From contig FR902241.1 in NCBI GenBank assembly GCA_000438415.1, positions 1 through 64,000 of the forward strand: a DNA stretch of 64,000 nt, in the 5' to 3' direction. Under the pieces are notes generated by a model. The model was not told the origin of the DNA. It made no database searches and saw nothing but the letters and a program-made list of their open reading frames with translations. Below are positions 25,121-34,299 of the stretch, piece by piece. Every line of letters begins with the position of its first letter. Positions within the stretch are counted from its first letter, which is position 1. This stretch comes from Clostridium sp. CAG:628. GTDB lineage: Bacteria; Bacillota_I; Bacilli_A; RF39; UBA660. The translations under genes were made by a program, and so were the position numbers.

Positions 25121-25149
25121 ATTTTACTAATACTTTTACAATATGTCAA
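25121..25149 (-). promoter_or_regulatory. Promoter of the pseudopilin-xer-tdk-ppdK operon
   Basis: TTGACA (25149-25144), 17 bp, TAAAAT (25126-25121). Confidence 0.8.
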
Positions 25150-25222
25150 TAAATATTATAATTTGTTCTTTATTTTTAAATATATTTATTGTATAATATT
25201 TATAGAATAGAGAGGGAAACAT

Positions 25223-26575
25223 ATGAAGGAATTTAATTTTGAAAAATTACCTATAGTTGAAATTGCAAATGAAATTATAATGGACGCTGTAAATAAGGGT
25301 GCTAGTGATATTCACTTTGATCCTTCTCAAGATAGTTTAAAGATAAGATTTAGAATAGATGGTATACTAAGTGACTATAGTATTATACCTTCTAAATATA
25401 AAAGAAATATGATAAGTCGTATCAAAATGATAGCTGGAATGAATATCATGGAAACTCGTCTTCCTCAAGATGGTGCTATTAAAAGTAAAATTGGAGAAAG
25501 ATTTCTTGATCTTCGTGTAAGTAGCCTTCCAACTAATAATGCAGAAAAAATAGTTATAAGAATACTTGACTATTCAATGAGTTTAGCTGGACTTGATAAC
25601 TTAGGTTTCAGTGAAGATGCAATGGAAAAAATCAATAGATTAATTAAGATACCTAATGGAATCATACTAGTAACAGGTGCTACTGGTACAGGTAAAAGTA
25701 CTACACTTTATTCAATTCTACAAAAACTTAATACAGAAGAAGTTAACATTATTACAGTTGAAGATCCAGTAGAAATGGATATTGAAGGAATTAACCAAGT
25801 ACAAACTCAAAGTGAAATTGGTCTAACTTTTGCAACTATTTTAAGAAGCATATTAAGACAAGACCCTAATATCATAATGATCGGAGAAATTCGTGATGAT
25901 GAAACAGCAAGAATCGCAGTTCGTGCTTCAATTACAGGACATTTAGTACTTAGTTCACTACACACTAATAATAGTTTAAACACAATCGAAAGACTTACAG
26001 ATATGGATGTAGAAAGATACTTACTTGGAAGTTCGCTTGAAGGAATAATAAGTCAAAGACTTGCTAGAAAAGTATGTCCCGAATGTTCTATCAAACGTCC
26101 TACTACTGATTATGAACGTCAAGTATTTAAAACAGTTTTAGGAAAAGATGTGTTAGAAATGGTTGTTGCTAATAAAGAAGGTTGCCCTAAATGTACACAT
26201 GGATATAAAGGAAGACTTGCTATTCTAGAAGTATTAGTTATGAATGAAAAAATAAAAGATGCTATTACAAATGGTGCTAACAAAAATACATTAAGAGAAT
26301 TAGTTTATACAGGTGATGTTGTTACACTTTTACAAGATGGTCTAAATAAAGTTGTACTTGGAGAAACTACTTTTGAAGAAATATTAAAAATAGTAGATTT
26401 AGAAAATGATATGACTCAGTATAACGATGATAACCTAAAAACTAACCTAATCATGGCTCAGCAAGCACATAAAGTTGACAATAAAACTAATGATAAACCT
26501 ATTACAAGTAATATATCTAGTGAATTTAAAATAGAAAAAACAAATAATGAAAATATAGAAACTGTGGAATTCTAA
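25223..26575 (+). CDS. Type IV pilus assembly / type II secretion ATPase (PilB/GspE/ComGA)
   Basis: A 450-aa hexameric motor that drives pilus or pseudopilus assembly. Motifs in order: Asp box and N-terminal SDIHFDP, Walker A GATGTGKST (152-160), Walker B IIMIGEIRD (218-226), His box GHLVLSSLHTN (239-249), and the tetracysteine zinc site CPEC (285-288) and CPKC (321-324), which is typical of GspE/PilB and absent from PilT. The last 60 residues are a low-complexity Asn/Lys tail. It is a single gene between a divergent promoter region and its own terminator. Partners are the platform protein at 9630 and the pseudopilins. Confidence 0.95.
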   Translation: MKEFNFEKLPIVEIANEIIMDAVNKGASDIHFDPSQDSLKIRFRIDGILSDYSIIPSKYKRNMISRIKMIAGMNIMETRLPQDGAIKSKIGERFLDLRVSSLPTNNAEKIVIRILDYSMSLAGLDNLGFSEDAMEKINRLIKIPNGIILVTGATGTGKSTTLYSILQKLNTEEVNIITVEDPVEMDIEGINQVQTQSEIGLTFATILRSILRQDPNIIMIGEIRDDETARIAVRASITGHLVLSSLHTNNSLNTIERLTDMDVERYLLGSSLEGIISQRLARKVCPECSIKRPTTDYERQVFKTVLGKDVLEMVVANKEGCPKCTHGYKGRLAILEVLVMNEKIKDAITNGANKNTLRELVYTGDVVTLLQDGLNKVVLGETTFEEILKIVDLENDMTQYNDDNLKTNLIMAQQAHKVDNKTNDKPITSNISSEFKIEKTNNENIETVEF

Positions 26576-26587
26576 TCCACTTTTTTT
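26564..26587 (+). terminator. Terminator of the PilB-type gene
   Basis: GTGGA pairs with TCCAC around the stop codon, followed by seven T. Confidence 0.75.
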
Positions 26588-26593
26588 ATACAT

Positions 26594-26618
26594 AAAAAAA
26601 GAGTACTTAAGTACTCTA
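26594..26618 (-). terminator. Terminator of tig
   Basis: AGAGTACTTAAGTACTCT palindrome followed by seven T on the minus strand, right at the stop codon. Confidence 0.75.
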
Positions 26619-27860
26619 TTTAGTTATAATTTCAATAGCCTTTCTAACTTCAAGATCATACTTTAAGAATTCTTTACCACCAATTTGACTTAAGAATTCA
26701 CTTTCATCTACTCCATATTTTTTAGCCATTTCTTTAGAATAATCATCTACTTCTTTATCATTAACCTTAATATCTTCAGCCTTAACAACTTGTTCAATAA
26801 CTAATCTATATTTAACTCTCTTTTCTGCTTCTGGTTTAAAATTAGCCTTAAAAGTATCAATATCAGTATTAAGCATCTTCAAATAAGTATCAATATTCAT
26901 TCCTTGATAACTTAATCTTTGACTAAATTCATTAGTAATTCTATCAACTTCTTCATTAATCATTTCTTCTGGAACATCCATCTTAGCTTCTTCACTAACT
27001 TTATTTAAACATTCATCAAAATATTTATCTTCAATTTCAGCAGTCTTATGTCCCTTAATATGTTCCATAACATTATTTTTAAGAGATTCATAGTCAGTTA
27101 CACCTTCCATATTTAAATCCTTAAAAAATTCTTCATTATATTCAGGTAATATTCTCTCTTTAATAGAATTAACTTTAACTTTAAATACAACTTTAGCACC
27201 CTTTAACTCTTCACTATGATAGTTTTCTGGAAATGTTAAATCAATATCTTTTTCCTCATTAACTTGCATTCCAATAAGAGCATCCTCAAATCCAGGAATA
27301 AAAGTATTACTTCCAATAACTAATGAATAGTTTTCACCTTTTCCACCATCAAAAGCCTTTCCATTTTTAAATCCTTCAAAGTTAATATTAACTTCATCAC
27401 CCTTTTCTACTTTACCACTCTTATCTTTCATTTCAACATAATGTTCTCTTAAATGTTCAATTTCATGATCAATTTCTTCATCACTTACTGAAGCTTCTTC
27501 TTTTTTAATACCTAAATTCTTATATTTACCCAACTTAACTTCAGGTTTCATAGTAACATGAAAAACTATTTCTAATCCATCATTACTAATACTTTTTACA
27601 TCAACTTCAGGACGACATGCCATATTGAAAGTTAAGTCAGTATTTTCTTCTAACATTTTATCATATAACTCAGGTAATGCATGATCAACTGCATCCATAT
27701 ATAAACTTTCTAATCCAAAATTCTTAACATAAATATCATATGGAACTTGACCCTTTCTAAAACCATCAACTTTAACTTCATTCTTCTTGTGTTCATACAC
27801 ATGAGTTAAAAGTTTACCCCACTCATCTTTTTCCATTTTTACAATATAATCTTTTTTCAT
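26616..27860 (-). CDS. tig: Trigger factor
   Basis: A 414-aa ribosome-bound chaperone and peptidyl-prolyl isomerase. The ribosome-docking signature GFRKGQVP is present near residue 35, the FKBP-type domain is at about 135-225 (KVEKGDEVNINFEGFKNGKAFDGGK ... FIPGFEDALIGM), and the C-terminal arms follow. The start at 27860 has AAGGAGGG upstream. The N-terminus is a few residues shorter than in Bacillus, with the signature closer to the start than usual, but nothing essential is missing. It follows greA. Confidence 0.95.
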   Translation of the reverse strand: MKKDYIVKMEKDEWGKLLTHVYEHKKNEVKVDGFRKGQVPYDIYVKNFGLESLYMDAVDHALPELYDKMLEENTDLTFNMACRPEVDVKSISNDGLEIVFHVTMKPEVKLGKYKNLGIKKEEASVSDEEIDHEIEHLREHYVEMKDKSGKVEKGDEVNINFEGFKNGKAFDGGKGENYSLVIGSNTFIPGFEDALIGMQVNEEKDIDLTFPENYHSEELKGAKVVFKVKVNSIKERILPEYNEEFFKDLNMEGVTDYESLKNNVMEHIKGHKTAEIEDKYFDECLNKVSEEAKMDVPEEMINEEVDRITNEFSQRLSYQGMNIDTYLKMLNTDIDTFKANFKPEAEKRVKYRLVIEQVVKAEDIKVNDKEVDDYSKEMAKKYGVDESEFLSQIGGKEFLKYDLEVRKAIEIITK

Positions 27861-27873
27861 AAATATTCCCTCC

Positions 27874-28347
27874 TTATTGAACACTTACTATCTTAACATT
27901 ATAAACACCCTGCGGACTATTAACTTCAACAGTTTGTCCCACTTTTTTATTTAAAATTGCAGCAGCAATTGGGCTTTCATTACTTATCTTATTATTAAAT
28001 GGATCTGCTTCTTGACTACCAACTATTCTATATTCTTCTACTTCATCATCACCTTCATATTGAAGAGTAACAGTACATCCAATATTAACAACATCTTTAT
28101 CATTACCACCATCATCTATAATAGTAGCATGCTCTAAAATATATTCAACTTCTTTAATTCTTGCTTCTAACTTTCCTTGTTCTTCACGAGCACTATCATA
28201 TTCTGCATTCTCACTCAAATCCCCTAAAGCACGAGCTTCCTTTAAAGAAGATAAAACTTCTTTTCTCTTATCAGTTTTTAAATAGTTTAGTTCAGTTTCT
28301 AATTCTAGATAACCTTCACTAGTTAAAAAAAATTCTTTTTGTCTCAT
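27874..28347 (-). CDS. greA: Transcription elongation factor GreA
   Basis: A 157-aa factor that rescues backtracked RNA polymerase by stimulating transcript cleavage. The N-terminal coiled coil has the acidic tip ALGDLSENAEYDSAREEQG and the C-terminal FKBP-like domain includes SNESPIAAAILNKKVGQTVEV. The open frame extends to 28395, but the -10 box of the gene's own promoter lies at 28375-28380, so I start at the ATG at 28347 with AAGGAG upstream. It ends the ruvX-to-greA gene series known from Bacillus. Confidence 0.96.
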   Translation of the reverse strand: MRQKEFFLTSEGYLELETELNYLKTDKRKEVLSSLKEARALGDLSENAEYDSAREEQGKLEARIKEVEYILEHATIIDDGGNDKDVVNIGCTVTLQYEGDDEVEEYRIVGSQEADPFNNKISNESPIAAAILNKKVGQTVEVNSPQGVYNVKIVSVQ

Positions 28348-28374
28348 TTTTTCATTTCTCCTTAACAGTTTATA

Positions 28375-28403
28375 ATAATACCAAAAAATACTCATTTTGT
28401 CAA
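28375..28403 (-). promoter_or_regulatory. Promoter of greA-tig
   Basis: TTGACA (28403-28398), 17-bp spacer ending TGG, TATTAT (28380-28375). Confidence 0.85.
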
Positions 28404-29567
28404 CTAAATTGGTACTCTTAATATATCATTTTCCTTTACTTCAAATGGTATTTTTACAAATAATTTTTCTTCCGGATGATTAGCAACCATCACACTCTCA
28501 TTTTTTTCATTTATAATACTTTCAATAGTAAACCTTTGAATAGGTGTACTAGGCCCAAAAACTTCTACCTCATCACCTACTTTAAAATAGTTTCTTTGTA
28601 AAATAGTAGCTACTCCATTATCATAACTAGACACTACTCCCAAAAAATCTTGATTAGAAACTTCTTTTCTACCTAAATAATACTGATCATTAAAGTCAGT
28701 TTCTTTATTAAAAAATTGTGGTTTATTTTCTCTATTAGATACCCTATTTAATACTTTCTTATAATAATTTAACACTTCATCAGTTAAAGTATTATTAAAA
28801 TAACTTTCTACTATACTTTTATATGCATTTACAACAGTTGCTATATAATAACTACTTCTCATTCTTCCTTCTATTTTTAAGGAAGAAACACCTATTTTAA
28901 TTAACTCTGGTATATAATCTATCATTGATAAATCCTTACTAGCTATTTGAAAGTCGTCAAACTCACCCATATTAAATACAAATCTACATACCTGACTACA
29001 TCCCCCACGATTAGAGTCTCTTTTAGTTACATAGTTAGATAAAACACATCTACCACTATAACTAGTACACATTGCTCCATGAATAAAAACTTCAAGTTCA
29101 CTATTACAGTTTTCATGAATATTAATAATATCTTCTTTAGAACATTCTCTACCTAAAACCACTCTAGTAGCACCAAGTTTTTCCCAAAACTTTACTGTTA
29201 AATAGTTTACACTAGATTCTTGTGTACTAATATGTATTTCAGGCTTCAATTTAAGTTCATTTATCCTTTTTATAACAGCCATATCACTTACAATATATGC
29301 ATCTATTCCAATATCACTAAGTTCTTTTAAATACCCACTTAATCCTTCCAAATCTTTATTATGAAATAAAATATTAACTGTTACATAAACTTTCTTATTT
29401 AATTCATGCGCTATCTTAACTGCATCTTTAATTTCTTTCATACTAAAATTATTAGCATTAGCCCTTAAACTATAGTTATATCCTCCAATATAAACTGCAT
29501 CAGCCCCATACATTAATGCCCATTTAAGTCTAGTTAAATCTCCAGCTGGACACAATACTTCTATCAC
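28404..29567 (-). CDS. U32-family protein, probable tRNA wobble-uridine hydroxylation factor (TrhP2-like)
   Basis: A 387-aa U32 'peptidase' family protein: LCPAGDLTRLKWALMYGADAVYIGG at the N-terminus, the family signature EVFIHGAMCTSYSGRC, and two more Cys in GGCSQVCR that with it suggest a metal or iron-sulfur site. U32 proteins of this kind (TrhP in E. coli; TrhP1/TrhP2, formerly YrrN/YrrO, in Bacillus) are needed for 5-hydroxyuridine at tRNA position 34. It overlaps the 263-aa partner by four bases, with the methyltransferase trmR just before, the Bacillus order. Protease activity is not supported. Confidence 0.88.
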   Translation of the reverse strand: MIEVLCPAGDLTRLKWALMYGADAVYIGGYNYSLRANANNFSMKEIKDAVKIAHELNKKVYVTVNILFHNKDLEGLSGYLKELSDIGIDAYIVSDMAVIKRINELKLKPEIHISTQESSVNYLTVKFWEKLGATRVVLGRECSKEDIINIHENCNSELEVFIHGAMCTSYSGRCVLSNYVTKRDSNRGGCSQVCRFVFNMGEFDDFQIASKDLSMIDYIPELIKIGVSSLKIEGRMRSSYYIATVVNAYKSIVESYFNNTLTDEVLNYYKKVLNRVSNRENKPQFFNKETDFNDQYYLGRKEVSNQDFLGVVSSYDNGVATILQRNYFKVGDEVEVFGPSTPIQRFTIESIINEKNESVMVANHPEEKLFVKIPFEVKENDILRVPI

Positions 29568-30355
29568 TTAATATCACCCACCTTATAAGGTATAACATTA
29601 TCTAAAAAATAATCATCTATTTCTATATAATCACTCAAATTAACTTTATCCATATATTTTAAAATAGTCTTAGTTTCAAATTCATCCATATTACTTAAAT
29701 TAACTATCTTATTCACACTACTTAATTCACTTATATACTTATTTCCTGCAAAAATACGTTTATTAAATATACAAGTACCACACTTTTCTTCTTTAATAAT
29801 AAGTTTATGATTACTAACTTTTTCAGTAATAACTTCTTTTTTTGAAATATCATTATTTTTATAATTACTAAATGCAGTTAATAATCTTCTCTTACTATAC
29901 ATTAAATTATTTTTACTTATAAAATACATAAACAAATTACTAGAAGTTTTACTAATTATTTCCTTTAACTCATTTATAGTTAAATCATTATTAACAAGAA
30001 TATTACTATATCCTAATGATTTAAAATAATTAATACTATCATAATTATTAATAATATGATTTTGACTAACAACCACTTTATTATTATCTAATAAACTAAC
30101 TAGTCCTAAGTCTTCTACAAATATATACTTTATATTATCTATTTCTAACTCATTAATTATATTAATAATATTCTTAATATCTTCTTTATGTAAAAATTTA
30201 TTAATAATAACACTTATATTTAATTTTTTACTAAGACTATTTATTTCACTCACTGTATAATAAACATCAAATCCAATACTATAATCCTTTAATGGAAGTA
30301 TTAAATTATTAAAAACAACATCTTTATTATTAGGTATTACATAAAAATCATTCAT
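29564..30355 (-). CDS. U32-like partner protein (TrhP1/YrrN-like)
   Basis: A 263-aa protein between trmR and the U32 gene. Sequence is diverged, but the position and the barrel-like pattern (FDVYYTVSEINSLSKKLNISVIINKF ... YIFVEDLGLVSLL) and a late KCGTCIFNKRIFAG segment agree with the YrrN half of the Bacillus TrhP1/TrhP2 pair. It probably cooperates with the downstream protein in hydroxylating wobble uridine. It overlaps both neighbours (8 and 4 bases). The assignment rests mainly on gene order. Confidence 0.65.
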   Translation of the reverse strand: MNDFYVIPNNKDVVFNNLILPLKDYSIGFDVYYTVSEINSLSKKLNISVIINKFLHKEDIKNIINIINELEIDNIKYIFVEDLGLVSLLDNNKVVVSQNHIINNYDSINYFKSLGYSNILVNNDLTINELKEIISKTSSNLFMYFISKNNLMYSKRRLLTAFSNYKNNDISKKEVITEKVSNHKLIIKEEKCGTCIFNKRIFAGNKYISELSSVNKIVNLSNMDEFETKTILKYMDKVNLSDYIEIDDYFLDNVIPYKVGDIK

Positions 30356-30935
30356 TATTATTCCTTTCTAATAGATATAACCCATCACCTACATCTATTT
30401 TAGTTACTTTAAATTCACTTTGATTATCTAAATACTGAATAAACTTTTCTATTTTTCTAACTAAACTTCTTAAATTTCTAGATTTAATACTTGAAGAATT
30501 ACCAACTAACCCATGAAATCCCATATTATCTATAAATATTACTCCCTTTTCTCTTAAGTTATTCTTATATTTATTAATAAAGTCTAAGTTTTTCCCCTTA
30601 GCAGCATCAATAAATATCATATCGTACTCACCAGTAATATTTGCTTCTAATGCATCTATATTAATTAAGGTAATATTATCTAAATTAGAAAGACTAACAT
30701 TTTTTAAAGCAACATTATATCTTTCTTCATCTCTTTCAATACTAGTAATACTTCTAGAACAACTTCTAAGTATAATTGTAGAATACCCAATTGCTGTTCC
30801 TATTTCTAATATATCATTAATTTTATTAGTATTAACATATTGTTTTAAATAATTTATTCCTTCTTTTTGCATAATAGGAACGTTTTTCTCTTTAGCAAAA
30901 TGTTCCATATCTTCTATTAAACTAGTCAATCTCAT
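30348..30935 (-). CDS. trmR: tRNA 5-hydroxyuridine methyltransferase TrmR (O-methyltransferase family)
   Basis: A 195-aa class I SAM methyltransferase of the O-methyltransferase (YrrM) family. The SAM-binding motif ILEIGTAIGYST is at 41-52, an acidic SITSIERDEER follows, and MIFIDAAKG supplies the metal-binding Asp. In Bacillus this gene, in the same place, methylates 5-hydroxyuridine to 5-methoxyuridine at tRNA position 34. It overlaps mltG by 14 bases and the next gene by eight. Confidence 0.88.
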   Translation of the reverse strand: MRLTSLIEDMEHFAKEKNVPIMQKEGINYLKQYVNTNKINDILEIGTAIGYSTIILRSCSRSITSIERDEERYNVALKNVSLSNLDNITLINIDALEANITGEYDMIFIDAAKGKNLDFINKYKNNLREKGVIFIDNMGFHGLVGNSSSIKSRNLRSLVRKIEKFIQYLDNQSEFKVTKIDVGDGLYLLERNNNE

Positions 30936-32022
30936 TCCATAGTCCTTCTCTTTCTAGTCTTTCAATTGTATTTAAGTGACCATTATAAGTCTCATTAAAA
31001 TATGTCTTATTATTTTTATCAGCCTCAAAATAATAATAATTATGTTTAGTTGGATTTAAACTAGCCTCCACACTATCTATACTTGGATTACATATAGGCC
31101 CAACTGGAAGCCCTATATAAGTTTTACATCTAGTATTATATTTATTAGAACAATCATCAATATCTTTTTGATATAATCCGTCTCCTAAAGGAACTTTTGC
31201 TGCATAATAAGTTGTAACACAACTACCTAAACTCCAGTTATCATTAAGTCTATTAGTAAACACTCCTGCAATACCATATCTATCAGTTCCAACAGGCCCC
31301 TCTTGTTCTACAATACTTGCAAGTGTAAGAAGTTCATGCACAGTATAATTACTATTTTCAATTTTACTCTTTAAAGGAGTTAACTTATTATTCATCTCAT
31401 CTAACATCTTATAAACTACACTCTTAAAACTACTATCTTTGTATATCATATAAGTATTAGGATATAAGTACCCTTCTAAACTATAATATATATCACTATT
31501 TAATATCTCATCTGTTAAAAACCAGTATTCATTTATTAACTCATTTAAAAACTCTTTATCACTCAAAGTATCAAGTATTTCTTCTTCAGTAATAGAAGTA
31601 ATACTAGTAATATCACTTATTAGTTGTCTAACATTTCTTCCTTCTTTAAAAGTAAACCTAACTTCTTCTTTAGAACCATTACCATTTTCTAAAGCATCAT
31701 ATATTTCTATAACATTCATACTTTTACTAATAGACTTTACTCCTTCAGTCAAACTAATTCCACCTTTAATCTTACTATATAGTTTAAGAGCAAAACTAGA
31801 TTTAATATATCCTTCATTCTGAAGTCTATCAAATACATTATACCCACTTTCTCCTTTATTAACAACAAATTCTACTAAAGTTTTATCATTCCTATCAACA
31901 CTAGCAAATTTACTGAAAAATACCCCCAAAAATATAAACATTATTATAAAAATTAAAATAAGTAATGTTAATATTAATCTCTTTTTATTTAATTTCTTAG
32001 TTTTCATTCTTTCCTCCATCAT
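30922..32022 (-). CDS. mltG: Endolytic peptidoglycan transglycosylase MltG
   Basis: A 366-aa single-pass membrane protein (helix about 16-36) with a LysM-like subdomain (VNKGESGYNVFDRLQNEGYIKS) and the YceG/MltG catalytic domain: ASIVEQEG holds the catalytic Glu, followed by AGVFTNRL and a late YYFEADKNNKTYFNETYNGH. It cuts nascent glycan strands and sets their length. The gene order ruvX-yrzB-mltG-trmR matches Bacillus yrrK-yrzB-yrrL-yrrM. Its first codons overlap the DUF1292 gene. Confidence 0.95.
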   Translation of the reverse strand: MMEERMKTKKLNKKRLILTLLILIFIIMFIFLGVFFSKFASVDRNDKTLVEFVVNKGESGYNVFDRLQNEGYIKSSFALKLYSKIKGGISLTEGVKSISKSMNVIEIYDALENGNGSKEEVRFTFKEGRNVRQLISDITSITSITEEEILDTLSDKEFLNELINEYWFLTDEILNSDIYYSLEGYLYPNTYMIYKDSSFKSVVYKMLDEMNNKLTPLKSKIENSNYTVHELLTLASIVEQEGPVGTDRYGIAGVFTNRLNDNWSLGSCVTTYYAAKVPLGDGLYQKDIDDCSNKYNTRCKTYIGLPVGPICNPSIDSVEASLNPTKHNYYYFEADKNNKTYFNETYNGHLNTIERLEREGLWNEID

Positions 32023-32263
32023 TTTGTATACTATTTAATACTTCACAAACAAAATTATAATCTTTTTCATCAGTTATTTGAGTCAACTTTAACTTTCCAT
32101 TATTTAATACATATTTACTAGCATAACACTTAATTCCATCTTCATCTTTTTCATCATCTGTATAAATAACAAAATTCTTTCCATCTATATCCTCTAAGTT
32201 AAGTATAACCCTATAAGTTTTAGTAACCCCATCTACAGTAATTTTCATCTCATTATTTTCCAT
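31997..32263 (-). CDS. DUF1292 family protein (YrzB-like)
   Basis: An 88-aa acidic protein with the DUF1292 pattern: MKITVDGVTKTYRVILNLEDIDGKNFVIYTDDE near the N-terminus and a FVCEVLNSIQ ending. Members are near-universal in Firmicutes between ruvX and mltG; the function is not known. It overlaps both neighbours. Confidence 0.85.
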   Translation of the reverse strand: MENNEMKITVDGVTKTYRVILNLEDIDGKNFVIYTDDEKDEDGIKCYASKYVLNNGKLKLTQITDEKDYNFVCEVLNSIQNDGGKNEN

Positions 32264-32672
32264 TATTTCTCCTATCTAGATAACTCTCTAGTATTAAACA
32301 CGCTGCTAACTTATCCACAACTTTCTTTCTATTTTCTCTTTTAGTATTATTTTCTATTAATATGTTATTTACTATTACCGAAGTAAGTCTCTCATCTTCC
32401 AAAACTACTTGAACATCATATCTATTTTCTAAAATAGTTTTAAATTCTAAAGTAATTTCACTTCTTTTACTAATCGATCCATCTAAGTTTATTGGATTTC
32501 CTAGTACTATAACACCTATTTCATACTTACTAAAGTATATATCAAGTTTACTAAGTAATTCATCCATTTCTTTATATCTAATAGTTTCCATAGGACTTGC
32601 AATTAGAAATGATTCATCACTAAGTGCTACACCACACGTAACACTTCCATAATCTAAACCAATTATTCTCAC
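32253..32672 (-). CDS. ruvX: Putative pre-16S rRNA nuclease / Holliday junction resolvase-like RuvX (YqgF)
   Basis: A 139-aa RNase H-fold nuclease of the YqgF family, essential in many bacteria and linked to 16S rRNA 5' end maturation. Motifs: GLDYGSVTCGVALSD, IVLGNPINLDGS, VVLEDERLTSV and a C-terminal DKLAACLILESYLD with the late Asp. The start is a GTG with AAAGGAG upstream. A TTGTAA-N17-TAAAAT promoter lies at about 32710-32740. It is the first gene of the cluster. Confidence 0.93.
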   Translation of the reverse strand: MRIIGLDYGSVTCGVALSDESFLIASPMETIRYKEMDELLSKLDIYFSKYEIGVIVLGNPINLDGSISKRSEITLEFKTILENRYDVQVVLEDERLTSVIVNNILIENNTKRENRKKVVDKLAACLILESYLDRRNNGK

Positions 32673-32823
32673 TTCTTTACTCCTTTAAATAATCATGTGA
32701 CACTTAATCACTAGAAGTATTTTACCATTTTTTTTAGATTTTTACAACATAATGAATAATATTACAGAATTAAAAGGTATTTCTACACAACTTATAATTT
32801 TTTATTTTTTTACAAATAAGGGG

Positions 32824-32853
32824 TTTACAAATACAGAAAGTCTATGTTATAAT
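32824..32853 (+). promoter_or_regulatory. Promoter of tRNA-Lys
   Basis: TTTACA (32824-32829), 18 bp, TATAAT (32848-32853), 11 bp before the mature tRNA. Confidence 0.8.
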
Positions 32854-32864
32854 TTAATCGTTAT

Positions 32865-32940
32865 GGTTCCTTAGCTCAGTTGGTAGAGCAACTGACTCTT
32901 AATCAGTGGGTCTAGGGTTCGAATCCCTAAGGAACCACCA
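32865..32940 (+). tRNA. tRNA-Lys (anticodon CTT)
   Basis: A 76-nt tRNA with encoded CCA: acceptor GGTTCCT/AGGAACC, anticodon stem ACTGA/TCAGT with loop CTCTTAA, T loop TTCGAAT. It reads AAG, a codon that a UUU-anticodon tRNA could also read, which is notable in so AT-rich a genome. Confidence 0.95.
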
Positions 32941-32952
32941 AATAAGTTAATT

Positions 32953-32976
32953 AGACTTCATTTTGAAGTCTTTTTT
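32953..32976 (+). terminator. Terminator of tRNA-Lys
   Basis: AGACTTC pairs with GAAGTCT around ATTTT, followed by six T. Confidence 0.85.
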
Positions 32977-32983
32977 CATACAA

Positions 32984-33008
32984 AAAACAAGTCACAAGAC
33001 CTGCTTAT
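32984..33008 (-). terminator. Terminator of the helical-repeat gene
   Basis: CAGGTC pairs with GACTTG (one G-U) followed by six T on the minus strand. Confidence 0.65.
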
Positions 33009-34273
33009 TTTAGTTTCTTTGTTAACTTGTCTTCATTTAATAAATCTTTATATTTTCTTAAACCTTCAATATCTTTATTTCTTACTAATCTTAAAATCTT
33101 TAAAAACTCATCACTATATTGAACTTTAAGCATAGACTTTTTACTTTCTTTTTTAAAAGCTTCATTTAGTTTACTAATTGGTGCATTTTTAACTTTTAAC
33201 ATAAATTCATATAACCAATATTTTTTCTCTCTACATTCCATTTGAATTAACGCATCAGCAAGTTCATCCACTTGAACATTTTCAGTATTTCTTGCGAAAT
33301 CAACGATATCCAATGGTTTACCACGTTTTATAACTGCTAGAGTAAATTTATCAATTGGTAAATTCTTATGATATTGTAAAGAATTAACGTAATTAGTAAC
33401 AACACTAACAGGAATGTCTTTATCTAAACATTTCTTTAACAATGTATCATTAATTACATCTAAGTCTACTTTAGGAAGTAAAGCAAAATTACATAACAAA
33501 CTCTCTTCTTCATAATATACTGAGTTAATAAAAGCTTTAGTTAATTTTTTCTTATTAGCTCTTGGTACTTCTTTAGTAAACTCATAAATATCTCTAGCAT
33601 TACCATTTTTAATTATGGCATTTTCTATTTTTCTTATATTAGCCCCTTTTATATCTCTAGCAAATGCAATCATGTCTTGTATAGACTTGCCTTTTATAAC
33701 TGCATTAGTTAAGCCTTCTACGTCATTAGCACTTACATTTTTAGCAAAATCATAAGCAAAATTTGTATTATAAGTTTCAGAGTCACACATAGATTTTTCA
33801 AGTTCTTTAATAGGTGCACCTTTTACACTATAAGCAAAAGTATATATAGCGCGTCCATCGTGTAAATTAATGACCTCCTTAGCTAAATCATTAACAGAAA
33901 CGCCTTTAACTTCTCTTGCAAAAGCAGTTATTGCATAAGCATCTTTGCTTTCAACTATGGCTTTAGATAGTCTATTGATGTCTGCCCATTTAACATATTT
34001 AGCAAACTCATAAATATCTTCAACATCATTAGCATTTACAACAATATCTTCAAGCCCCTTAATAGGAACATCCTTTAATTCCTTTGCTAGCTCAAGAGCA
34101 TACTTACTCTTCTCTTCACTTTCAATATCAGCATCATTTATGGTTTTAACAACACTTTTTTCACTAACAATTCCTTCTTTTACAAGCGGATAAATTAAGT
34201 CCTTATTTCCTTTACCAATAGTAAATTTAAATAACTCCATTAAATAATCATTCATTTTAATACTTTCTTTCAT
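33005..34273 (-). CDS. Helical solenoid protein of about 28-residue repeats
   Basis: A 422-aa cytoplasmic protein made of degenerate helical repeats. From about residue 60 to 250 units of close to 28 residues recur with the pattern (I/F)-Y-x-F-A-(K/R)-x-V-K-(G/x)-A-(D/P)-I-x-x-L-x-x-A-I, for example IYEFAKYVKWADINRLSKAI and MIAFARDIKGANIRKIENAI; more diverged units continue to the C-terminus. There is no signal peptide or catalytic motif. I do not recognise a named family; HEAT- or Sel1-like scaffolds come closest in style. A role in protein binding is inferred from the fold alone. It has no strong ribosome-binding site. Confidence 0.7.
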   Translation of the reverse strand: MKESIKMNDYLMELFKFTIGKGNKDLIYPLVKEGIVSEKSVVKTINDADIESEEKSKYALELAKELKDVPIKGLEDIVVNANDVEDIYEFAKYVKWADINRLSKAIVESKDAYAITAFAREVKGVSVNDLAKEVINLHDGRAIYTFAYSVKGAPIKELEKSMCDSETYNTNFAYDFAKNVSANDVEGLTNAVIKGKSIQDMIAFARDIKGANIRKIENAIIKNGNARDIYEFTKEVPRANKKKLTKAFINSVYYEEESLLCNFALLPKVDLDVINDTLLKKCLDKDIPVSVVTNYVNSLQYHKNLPIDKFTLAVIKRGKPLDIVDFARNTENVQVDELADALIQMECREKKYWLYEFMLKVKNAPISKLNEAFKKESKKSMLKVQYSDEFLKILRLVRNKDIEGLRKYKDLLNEDKLTKKLK

Positions 34274-34299
34274 ATAGTTACATTAGTATATAATTGATA

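Noticed and set aside
28404..29567. Collagenase-like peptidase
   Set aside because: U32 proteins in this gene order act in tRNA modification; no protease evidence.
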